A stretch of DNA of 8,953 bases from Candidatus Hodarchaeota archaeon. GTDB lineage: Archaea; Asgardarchaeota; Heimdallarchaeia; Hodarchaeales; Hodarchaeaceae. Below, one piece after another: positions 1-5,956 of the stretch. The stretch lies in the NCBI GenBank assembly GCA_016839665.1, contig JAEOTU010000206.1:1-8953 (forward strand), written 5' to 3'. How positions within the stretch are numbered: the stretch's first letter is position 1; each line of letters starts with the position of its first letter. The translations under genes were made by a program, and so were the position numbers. The notes under the pieces were generated by a model. It ran no database searches, was not told the origin of the DNA, and saw only the letters and a list, made by a program, of their open reading frames with translations.

Positions 1-326
1 CCTATTTCTGAGAAACCTGATGTGATAATTGATAGGAATTTACAATTCTTGGCTGCGAGTTCTTGAATTGCATTAAAAACAAATTTTGCTGGGATACAAA
101 TCGTGGCTAGGTCAACATCCCCGTCTATTTCATCTATCGATTTATAAAGCTGTTGTCCTAAGAGTTCTCCCCCCCTCGGGTTTACTGCATAGATTGTTCC
201 TGGATATTCGCTATATATGATGTTGTCCAAGACCTTATAACCAATTTTGTTGGGGTTAGTCGAACAACCAATGATTGCGATGGAACGTGGCTCAAATAAC
301 ATTTTTATCGGTGGCTGATCCTTCAT
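1..326 (-). CDS. ADP-forming acyl-CoA synthetase, CoA-binding domain (partial, runs off left edge)
   Basis: Only the first 108 residues are in the window. They form a Rossmann-type CoA-binding domain: residues 9-26 read MLFEPRSIAIIGCSTNPN, followed by KIGYKVLDNI, IYAVNPRGG (45-53), VDLATICIPAKFV (71-83) and ITSGFSEI (101-108). This order is typical of the alpha subunit or N-terminal half of NDP-forming acetyl-CoA synthetase, which converts acyl-CoA, ADP and phosphate to acid, ATP and CoA in the cytoplasm. The phospho-histidine and ATP-grasp parts would lie beyond the edge, so alpha subunit versus fused alpha-beta form cannot be told apart. The ATG at 326 is the first start; a second ATG lies at 302. 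No Shine-Dalgarno site is seen. A palindrome ends two bases upstream, and a TATA-like stretch lies about 25 bases upstream, so the transcript may be leaderless. It follows a CoA-transferase gene on the same strand. Confidence 0.88.
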   Translation of the reverse strand, partial: MKDQPPIKMLFEPRSIAIIGCSTNPNKIGYKVLDNIIYSEYPGTIYAVNPRGGELLGQQLYKSIDEIDGDVDLATICIPAKFVFNAIQELAAKNCKFLSIITSGFSEI

Positions 327-328
327 GG

Positions 329-353
329 TTATCACTGTTTAACACTGTGATAA
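329..353. promoter_or_regulatory. Imperfect palindrome, candidate operator for the acyl-CoA synthetase gene
   Basis: The outer arms TTATCAC (329-335) and GTGATAA (347-353) are perfect inverted copies. Counting inward, 10 of the 12 base pairs around position 341 are complementary. The element ends two bases before the start codon of the minus-strand gene and overlaps a TATA-like stretch (351-358 on the minus strand), so a bound protein would block promoter access. A third, isolated TTATCAC lies at 386-392. Operator function is inferred from symmetry and position only. Confidence 0.5.
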
Positions 354-358
354 AAATC
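351..358 (-). promoter_or_regulatory. TATA-like element for the acyl-CoA synthetase gene
   Basis: The minus strand reads TTTTTATC here, about 25 bases upstream of the start codon at 326. This is the archaeal spacing from TATA box to transcript start and suggests a leaderless mRNA. The sequence is a weak match and overlaps the palindrome. Confidence 0.3.
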
Positions 359-443
359 TACCGAACGGGAGCACCCTGAAGCTAATTATCACAAAAAGAT
401 TCAGACTTGCGTTCAGAAAATGACTAAGATGAGAGCTTAAAAC

Positions 444-460
444 ATTATTGGAAAAATAAT
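444..460 (-). terminator. Small hairpin after the CoA-transferase gene, possible terminator
   Basis: Six-base arms ATTATT and AATAAT (444-449 and 455-460) enclose a five-base loop six bases past the stop codon of the minus-strand gene, followed on that strand by GTTTT. The stem is all A-T and weak, so this is a tentative call. Confidence 0.25.
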
Positions 461-465
461 CTTCC

Positions 466-2373
466 TTAAAAAACCATTCTCAGTTCATAAACACCATTAA
501 CAATCCTTTTACTGAGATCTGGGAAAAATTTCTCAAACAAACGAAGCATTCCACGATTTTCTATAAGAACTTCTGCCGTAAATCCTAGAAGACCTGCTGA
601 TTTTGCTAAAAAGATTAAATAATGTAGTAATTCTGTTCCGATCCCCTTTCCTTGATAATCATCCCTTACTACAAAAGCTGCTTCAGCAGTATGGGAAGTT
701 TCCTCAATATAGTATTGTGCCACACCCACGATCTTCTCAAGAGGTTCCTCTTTTGATGTTGCTACAATAACCATTTCTTTTGAGAAGTCGATTATACAAA
801 ATTCTTGTAACCGAGTGTGTGGAATATCTTTACGCACAGACATAAATCGTCGGTACAGAGATTGATCTGTTAAATCGTAAAAGAAATCTTTGAGGAGTGG
901 CTCATCACTAATTTTAACTGGTCTAACAAGAATTTCGTGTCCTTTTTTTGTAGTCCTCCAGGTTTCTAAATGCTCAGGGTACTCCCCCATTTTACCAGGA
1001 ACGAAAGCTTGATCTCTATAGATAAGGTTGAATTTTTTAGCTTGTTTGATTAATTGAGATCGGTATTTCGGATGTGCAATCGAAATAAGCTGCATAGCAC
1101 GCTCACGGATGTTTTTACCGTGAAGGTAGGCAATACCATACTCTGTTACTATGTAACGAATATCACCCCGATTCAGGGTAACACCCGCTCCTTCTGAGAG
1201 GAATGGTACAATTCTAGAAACAGTTCCATGCTCAGCAGTAGATTGAACTGTTAAGATTGATTTGCCCCCTTTGCTGAGGACGGCACCACGCATAAAGTCA
1301 GCTTGTCCTCCGATCCCGCTATAAAAGGTTTTCCCAATTGATTCTGAGGAAGCTTGTCCAGTTAAATCTACCTGTAATGCGCTATTGATGGCGGTCATCC
1401 TGTTATGACGAGCGATGATTAGGGGATCATTTGTATATTCTATTACTCTAAACTCCACTGAAGGATTATCATGAATGAATTCATAAGTGCTCTTTCTCCC
1501 CATACAAAAGGATGCAACTGTTTTTCCCCGATTTATTGTTTTCTGAGTGTTATCGATAACTCCTTTCCGCATCAAATCAACAAGGCCATCTGAAATCAAT
1601 TCTGTATGAACACCAAGATGCTTTTTATCAGTTAAATTTGCCATAACAGCATCGGGTATTGAACCATAGCCAACTTGTATAGTATCTCCATCTTGAATAA
1701 GTCGTGAAACATAATCACCTATTTTGGATGCGACTTCGAAGTATTGTTCGTCATTCGTAGGAGCAGGATTATATTCTAGGATTGGTTCATCATATGGTAC
1801 GATAAAATCTATGTCCTCAATATGAATGAATCCATCTCCATGAATCCGAGGCATGTGGGAATTAAGTTGAGCTATTACAACTGATGCATTCTCGGCTGCT
1901 GCCTTTACAATATCCACTGAAACACCAATGTTAACATAACCATGTTCATCAGGAGGAGAGCATTGTAGAAGTGCGACATCAATAGGGACAAGACCATTGT
2001 AGAACAGGCTAGGGGTATTGGACAGAAAGATAGGGGTGTAATCGGATAAGCCAGTGTTAACTGATTCTCGGGTGGGGTCTGCCACAAAAAAAGAGTTATA
2101 ACGAAAGTTCGTCTGATATCGTGAATCAGCAGCATATGGTGCCACTCCCAAAGTCCACCAAGAAAGCACCTCAGTATCAAAAAACGCCTTGGGATGTGAT
2201 TCCACATACGAAATGAGAGCGTTTACAAGGTATTGTGGTTCCGCACAACCTGTATGAATGAATATCCTATCTCCCCTATGAATATTTGAGAAAATCTTCT
2301 TCTCAGAGGCAAATTTCTTTGGATATATTTGCTTGATTTTCTCAATGTTTTTTCCACTGTTACCTAATGACAA
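466..2373 (-). CDS. Acetyl-CoA hydrolase/CoA-transferase fused to a GNAT acetyltransferase
   Basis: 635 residues. Residues about 10-460 are a family-I-like acetyl-CoA hydrolase/4-hydroxybutyrate CoA-transferase. Visible landmarks are GDRIFIHTGCAEPQ (34-47), GYGSIPDAV (235-243), HTELISDG (256-263) with E258 as the likely thioester-forming glutamate by analogy with 4-hydroxybutyrate CoA-transferase, and GIGGQADFMRGA (353-364). Residues about 480-635 are a GNAT domain, with the acetyl-CoA-binding motif Q574-G-K-G-I-G579 in VRDDYQGKGIGTELL. The predicted role is to move CoA between acyl-CoA and acetate-type acids and to acetylate an unknown amine. The fusion is a known architecture in bacteria and archaea. 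The start is TTG at 2373: an in-frame stop lies just upstream, the first internal ATG is codon 174, and AGGA lies nine bases before the TTG. It follows the zinc/winged-helix gene by 32 bases, probably in one operon. Confidence 0.9.
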   Translation of the reverse strand: MSLGNSGKNIEKIKQIYPKKFASEKKIFSNIHRGDRIFIHTGCAEPQYLVNALISYVESHPKAFFDTEVLSWWTLGVAPYAADSRYQTNFRYNSFFVADPTRESVNTGLSDYTPIFLSNTPSLFYNGLVPIDVALLQCSPPDEHGYVNIGVSVDIVKAAAENASVVIAQLNSHMPRIHGDGFIHIEDIDFIVPYDEPILEYNPAPTNDEQYFEVASKIGDYVSRLIQDGDTIQVGYGSIPDAVMANLTDKKHLGVHTELISDGLVDLMRKGVIDNTQKTINRGKTVASFCMGRKSTYEFIHDNPSVEFRVIEYTNDPLIIARHNRMTAINSALQVDLTGQASSESIGKTFYSGIGGQADFMRGAVLSKGGKSILTVQSTAEHGTVSRIVPFLSEGAGVTLNRGDIRYIVTEYGIAYLHGKNIRERAMQLISIAHPKYRSQLIKQAKKFNLIYRDQAFVPGKMGEYPEHLETWRTTKKGHEILVRPVKISDEPLLKDFFYDLTDQSLYRRFMSVRKDIPHTRLQEFCIIDFSKEMVIVATSKEEPLEKIVGVAQYYIEETSHTAEAAFVVRDDYQGKGIGTELLHYLIFLAKSAGLLGFTAEVLIENRGMLRLFEKFFPDLSKRIVNGVYELRMVF

Positions 2374-2382
2374 GTTTTAACA

Positions 2383-2386
2383 TCCT
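2383..2386 (-). promoter_or_regulatory. Shine-Dalgarno-like site fixing the TTG start of the CoA-transferase
   Basis: The minus strand reads AGGA, then nine bases, then TTG at 2373. With an in-frame TAA only two codons upstream and no ATG in the first 170 codons, this supports TTG as the true start. Confidence 0.45.
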
Positions 2387-2405
2387 ATTTTAGTGACTCG
2401 AAGAG

Positions 2406-3533
2406 TTAATTTGTTGCTCCAGGGAAGAACACCATATGTTCACTGCAGTAAAGACAGTTCGCCATACCTTGTTCCTTCATTTCAGTATAACACTTCTCAC
2501 AAACCGCTCTAAAACAGTTAGAACATTGATAATGTGCCTGAGAGACAGGTAAATCCTCATCGTGGATCTCACAATGATACTTATCAGATCCAAGAATTAG
2601 CACGTCATCAGTTATCGTATCATAAGTTCCACCTGTTTCTATGAATCCTTGGATTGCTTGATCTCTTATTAGTCGGCTTACAATTTTATGTGTAAGAGCT
2701 ACGTCTCCCTTAAGTGCAATATTCGCTATTCTCTTAATGGGCATATCATTACTTGTTTCTATTTCATAAAGGGTCGAGATAGTGTCAATTACTTTTTTCT
2801 CATTCTTACTGATTTCATTTTCATCCTTACGATAATCTAAGTAATCCCGGGTTTTGGTCTTCAATGTTGAGTACGAGAATCTTTCTTTGAGCTTTAAACC
2901 TTTGAAATCATCTACTACTCTCCGCGAAACTGACTTAATCCCTTGACGAGAAACGTTGTATCTTTGGACCTTGTAATATTCGCTCAAAGAGGTCCTCATG
3001 TCAGTTGGATTATATGTTGATTGGATATCCTGCTCTTTAAATATTCGAGGAACTGGTATAAGAGAACCATTACAATAAGGACAGTTATTACTATTACTCT
3101 TTCGATAACAATCACTACAAATGAATCGAAGGCATCTATTGCATTGGAAGTGAAGCTCAAAGACATTATGTTCCATTTGGTCTATTTGGCACCAGTAATA
3201 GTCTTGTTGTAGGACGAGTATATCATCACTGATATCGTCAGGTGTTTTGTTCTCTTCTATGTACCCATCAATAAGTCGTTGTTCGATAAATTCTTGGATT
3301 ATGAAAACAACGTCATTTTCAGGAAGTTCTGCTTCTGTAGCGATTTCCGCGATTCCTATACGTCCCTGATGGAGAGGATTAAGTTTACTAATTGCTAGAA
3401 ATGTACGTTTTAAGGGATGTGAGGAGACTTTGTATTCTTGGTCAAATGTTTGAAATTGACCAACCTCTTTATCAACCCGCTTTCGTAGTGATGCCTTAAT
3501 TCTGTCAGATAAACTACCCTTAGGATCTGGCAA
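2406..3533 (-). CDS. Duplicated winged-helix / RING-like zinc-binding protein, function unknown
   Basis: 375 residues in two homologous halves. Each half has a PCI-like winged helix (about 43-108 and 250-313; compare IEQRLIDGYIE with IRDQAIQGFIE) and then a zinc segment with spacing C-x12-H-x2-C-x2-C-x4-C-x2-C-x8/11-C-x2-C. Ligands in half one are C115, H128, C131, C134, C139, C142, C151, C154; in half two C321, H334, C337, C340, C345, C348, C360, C363. Eight ligands fit two zinc ions in a RING or treble-clef-like fold. The linker (about 165-245) is basic. No signal peptide or membrane segment is seen. Such modules usually bind nucleic acid or proteins; no enzyme motif is visible. The start is TTG at 3533, with AGGT eight bases upstream, an in-frame TAA 16 codons upstream, and the first internal ATG at codon 120. 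It is probably co-transcribed with the CoA-transferase/GNAT gene. Confidence 0.8.
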   Translation of the reverse strand: MPDPKGSLSDRIKASLRKRVDKEVGQFQTFDQEYKVSSHPLKRTFLAISKLNPLHQGRIGIAEIATEAELPENDVVFIIQEFIEQRLIDGYIEENKTPDDISDDILVLQQDYYWCQIDQMEHNVFELHFQCNRCLRFICSDCYRKSNSNNCPYCNGSLIPVPRIFKEQDIQSTYNPTDMRTSLSEYYKVQRYNVSRQGIKSVSRRVVDDFKGLKLKERFSYSTLKTKTRDYLDYRKDENEISKNEKKVIDTISTLYEIETSNDMPIKRIANIALKGDVALTHKIVSRLIRDQAIQGFIETGGTYDTITDDVLILGSDKYHCEIHDEDLPVSQAHYQCSNCFRAVCEKCYTEMKEQGMANCLYCSEHMVFFPGATN

Positions 3534-3541
3534 GATGAAAT

Positions 3542-3545
3542 ACCT
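3542..3545 (-). promoter_or_regulatory. Shine-Dalgarno-like site fixing a TTG start
   Basis: The minus strand reads AGGT, then eight bases, then TTG at 3533. An ATG at 3550 is out of frame, and no other usual start codon lies between the upstream stop and the TTG. Confidence 0.4.
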
Positions 3546-3732
3546 ATCATTTTTTGATTTCTTAGAGATCTGCTTCCTTTACTAAGCTTATTGAAATCCT
3601 AATGTTTTTTTCCGAATATGACTAAATTATGTTCAATTATCAGTCTTTTTTAAGGATTACAATTAGGAAGACATAACTTCTCGATCTCTGGATTGTCAGA
3701 AAAATTCGTCCTAAATTCTTTTCATACCCAAT

Positions 3733-4539
3733 TCAAGTTTGACTCATTAATTTCTCACGATCAAAGAGAGATAATGCCAGCTTAAAAGCAACAATGTCAA
3801 ACACTCCTAAGATCACAATACCTATCAAAATTAACCAGATGTTGATGAAAAGAATAATGAGTTGGCCTGCGATAAGAATGATAGCCGGGAGTACAAAGAA
3901 ACCAGTAAGTTGTTGAGCATCACGAGTTGATGAAACGCGAGAACTAATCATAACTATAAACGTAATAGTACCAAGACCCAGGAGGGGAGTGAAAATAACC
4001 ACCACGAGTATAAATCGCAAATCTGGAAGTAGTAATCTCCCTAAATAAGGAAACGTGAAAATATCAACTATTATCGTGTAGAAAACACTAATGACACCAG
4101 TCAACAGCGTAACTGGAAGGAGAGTAGAACCAATTTTGGCTACTAAAATCTCCGAATCAGAGATTGGTAAGACAAGTAACCCTTCAATAGTTTCTCTTTC
4201 TTTTTCACCAACTATAGTGTCTGCGCTGATAAATGATGCAATCATAACTGGGACAAGAAGTAAAAAAATCTGTCCAAATATTGCTGTAATCACTAGCATT
4301 TTCGTTTTCTCAGAGAGTTGGCCCCAATCTGATGTTACAGGAGGAAGAAGATCCATAAAAATCTTCAATTCAACATCTGTAGAACCCGTTGGAACCATAC
4401 TCATCGACCCCATTAATATTAATGGAACACCAAGAGCCAGAAAAAGAGGTAATAATGTTGAAGACAATATAATTTGCCTTGATTTAAATGCCTCAGCCCA
4501 ATCTTTTTTCATTAGTTGCCAGATCAGGTTAAGCTGCAT
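3733..4539 (-). CDS. ABC-2 type transporter permease
   Basis: 268 residues from the ATG at 4539. About six hydrophobic helices are visible (roughly 22-44, 82-106, 137-160, 172-199, 211-232, 233-256), as in ABC-2 exporter permeases. The cytoplasmic motif GEKERETIEGLLVLPIS (111-127), between helices two and three, is the family hallmark that couples to the ATPase and is close to NatB/CcmB-like exporters. The substrate cannot be read from sequence; sodium, drugs or lipids are all possible. An upstream TTG (4554) would add five residues, but ATG 4539 has a perfect GGAGGT seven bases ahead and is preferred. The gene overlaps the end of the ATPase gene by 11 bases, so the two are translationally coupled and form one complex. 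Confidence 0.88.
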   Translation of the reverse strand: MQLNLIWQLMKKDWAEAFKSRQIILSSTLLPLFLALGVPLILMGSMSMVPTGSTDVELKIFMDLLPPVTSDWGQLSEKTKMLVITAIFGQIFLLLVPVMIASFISADTIVGEKERETIEGLLVLPISDSEILVAKIGSTLLPVTLLTGVISVFYTIIVDIFTFPYLGRLLLPDLRFILVVVIFTPLLGLGTITFIVMISSRVSSTRDAQQLTGFFVLPAIILIAGQLIILFINIWLILIGIVILGVFDIVAFKLALSLFDREKLMSQT

Positions 4540-5485
4540 CTTCCAGACCTCCAATGTCCATTATTTGCTTGTAGATTTCTTCCAAAGATTTCTTACTAGG
4601 TCTAACTTCGAGAATTGAAATCCCTTCTTTGACTAAAGAGCGGACAATTAATGGTGTAATCTCATTAAGATTGGTCACTTCCAGTTCCATTGAATTACCG
4701 TCTTCTAGGAAATGTGAGGAAAGAACCCCTTCAATATCCTGAATAATCGTTTGAATCTTGGAAGCTTTGTTCAGAGTTTTCAGTATTAATTTGTTAGATT
4801 TAGACACCTTGGATCGTAGCTCTGATGTACTACCGATTATCAATAATTTTCCTTTATCTATAACCCCAATTTTATCAGATAGCATTTCTGCTTCAGGTAA
4901 ATTATGAGTAGTCATGAAAATTGTGGTATCAAGCTCTGTCGCCTGTCTAATCGTTTCCCTGACACTAGATTGAGCTAATGGATCTAAACCAGCAGTGGGT
5001 TCATCCAAAAACATAATAGGGGGTGAGTGAATGATTGCCCTTAAAATCCCTAACTTCTGTTTCATTCCCTTACTATAAGAACCTGCAGGGGAGTCGAGTC
5101 TTTCTTCAAGACCAAAATGCCTTGAAAGCTCATTTATTCGGGACGTTGCTTCTGCATGAGTTAATCCGTACATCTTTGCGAAAAATAATAGGTTTTTTCT
5201 TGCAGATAGACGTAGGTAAAGATTTGGTCTATCTGTAAGGATACCTATATTTTTGCGTAATTCTAGAGGACTCTCTTGAATATCATACCCGTATACGGTA
5301 GCAAAGCCACTTGTAGGCCGTAATAGAGTTGCTAATAACCTAACGGTGGTAGTTTTACCAGCACCATTTGGTCCCAAAAAGCTGAAGATTTCTCCTTCTT
5401 TAATATTCAGAGAGATTCTATTAACTGCAATGATATCAGGAGGAAAGACTTTAGTGAGGTCTTTGGTTTCGATTACTATCCCCAT
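4529..5485 (-). CDS. ABC transporter ATP-binding protein (ABC-2 exporter type)
   Basis: 318 residues. The nucleotide-binding domain occupies about 1-225. Walker A is GPNGAGKTT (38-46), the signature is the variant SYSKGMKQK (136-144), Walker B is IMFLDEPTAGLDP (157-169), and the switch histidine is H194 in MTTHNL. The segment GILTDRPNLYLRLSA (81-95) sits where the Q-loop glutamine is expected and has none, which is common in NatA-like exporters. Residues 225-318 form the C-terminal extension typical of these ATPases. It powers the permease encoded directly downstream. The ATG at 5485 has GGGTGA seven bases upstream. The 5' leader appears about 85 bases long if the TATA box at 5591-5600 is used. 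Confidence 0.95.
   Translation of the reverse strand: MGIVIETKDLTKVFPPDIIAVNRISLNIKEGEIFSFLGPNGAGKTTTVRLLATLLRPTSGFATVYGYDIQESPLELRKNIGILTDRPNLYLRLSARKNLLFFAKMYGLTHAEATSRINELSRHFGLEERLDSPAGSYSKGMKQKLGILRAIIHSPPIMFLDEPTAGLDPLAQSSVRETIRQATELDTTIFMTTHNLPEAEMLSDKIGVIDKGKLLIIGSTSELRSKVSKSNKLILKTLNKASKIQTIIQDIEGVLSSHFLEDGNSMELEVTNLNEITPLIVRSLVKEGISILEVRPSKKSLEEIYKQIMDIGGLEDAA
4547..4552 (-). promoter_or_regulatory. Strong Shine-Dalgarno site deciding the permease start
   Basis: The minus strand reads GGAGGT with a seven-base spacer to ATG 4539. It lies inside the last codons of the ATPase gene. It argues against the longer TTG start at 4554, which would place the site downstream of the start. Confidence 0.8.
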
Positions 5486-5492
5486 TCCTGTT

Positions 5493-5498
5493 TCACCC
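5493..5498 (-). promoter_or_regulatory. Shine-Dalgarno site of the ABC ATPase gene
   Basis: The minus strand reads GGGTGA, seven bases before ATG 5485. GGTGA matches the conserved archaeal 16S rRNA 3' end. Confidence 0.6.
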
Positions 5499-5590
5499 TT
5501 TATTTCTCCTTTTAATTCTAGAGTTTAATTTTTACTCATTCTTTAATTATTGTAGGAGCTGCTATTGCGTTTACAATTGAAATAAGATAA

Positions 5591-5600
5591 ATTTATAAGT
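5591..5600 (-). promoter_or_regulatory. TATA box for the ABC exporter operon
   Basis: The minus strand reads ACTTATAAAT, close to the archaeal TATA consensus. A start about 25 bases downstream would give a leader of roughly 85 bases carrying the Shine-Dalgarno site. The element is nearly symmetric, so it could also act toward the plus strand. Confidence 0.5.
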
Positions 5601-5681
5601 CTATAGTTATCGGTATGGTCTTAAATGCGCTAAAAATCTTTTCAAATTGTTGTAAAACTAATTTTAACTTATGGAAAGAGA

Positions 5682-5690
5682 TTTTTATAG
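5682..5690 (+). promoter_or_regulatory. TATA-like element for the zinc-ribbon / AP endonuclease genes
   Basis: TTTTTATAG is preceded by a purine-rich GGAAAGAGA resembling a BRE. It would start a transcript near 5712-5715, about 55 bases before the miniprotein start. A second candidate (TTATAC, 5704-5709) would give a leader near 35 bases. Confidence 0.4.
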
Positions 5691-5766
5691 CAATTCCGAA
5701 TGGTTATACGTTCGATAGACCATTCATTCATTCAATTGGACGTTGTTTCTACCCGAGAATAAACTC

Positions 5767-5892
5767 ATGTACTGTCCCCGTTGTCGTACTCAAGGAAAAA
5801 AAATCAAGATGAAGTCATCAAACCGGTCTTTTCATAAGAAAACCAAGTGGCTTTGTCCAGGTTGCGGATTCATACGAATGGAAAAACACTGA
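5767..5892 (+). CDS. 41-residue zinc-ribbon miniprotein
   Basis: A short reading frame from ATG 5767 to TGA 5890-5892. It carries two zinc knuckles: C3-P-R-C6 at the N-terminus (MYCPRC) and C30-P-G-C33-G near the C-terminus, separated by a strongly basic linker rich in Lys, Arg and Ser. The pair of CPxC knuckles 24 residues apart is the classical zinc-ribbon layout used by small archaeal nucleic-acid- or ribosome-associated proteins and transcription factors. The exact role is unknown. An in-frame stop (5716-5718) bounds it upstream, and no Shine-Dalgarno site is visible. The endonuclease IV-like gene begins 64 bases downstream, so the two may be co-transcribed. The spaced cysteines make chance unlikely for so short a frame. 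Confidence 0.7.
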   Translation: MYCPRCRTQGKKIKMKSSNRSFHKKTKWLCPGCGFIRMEKH

Positions 5893-5941
5893 ATATCTCT
5901 TCTCCTCTTCAATTCATGATATTAATGTGGAAAAAACTAAA

Positions 5942-5946
5942 AGGTG
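5942..5946 (+). promoter_or_regulatory. Shine-Dalgarno site supporting the TTG start of the AP endonuclease
   Basis: AGGTG followed by ten bases and TTG 5957. An in-frame TAG at 5951-5953 excludes a longer product. Confidence 0.45.
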
Positions 5947-5956
5947 TCACTAGAGA

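Noticed and set aside
2360..2383. Seven-residue ATG frame (MLKLVIR) overlapping the TTG start of the CoA-transferase
   Set aside because: Its ATG is part of the Shine-Dalgarno-like AGGATG itself and has no site of its own; most likely chance.
3534..3732. Search of the 199-base gap between the permease stop and the zinc-protein start for a promoter, terminator or RNA
   Set aside because: Only a 7-base inverted repeat (3598-3604 with 3663-3669) and a short minus-strand T run were seen; none is convincing, although a promoter for the minus-strand genes must lie here or upstream.
4553..4554. TTG-started, five-residue-longer permease
   Set aside because: The perfect GGAGGT lies inside that extension and is correctly spaced for ATG 4539.
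4091..4618. 175-codon plus-strand open frame across the ABC permease and ATPase end
   Set aside because: It is antisense to two well-supported genes, with no motif and no ribosome-binding site; a shadow of their codon composition.
5615..5812. 65-codon plus-strand frame upstream of and overlapping the zinc-ribbon gene
   Set aside because: It has a TATA-like sequence at about the right distance for a leaderless start. However, the product shows no motif, its 3' part overlaps the cysteine-patterned miniprotein in another frame, and the TATA box is better explained by the ABC operon.
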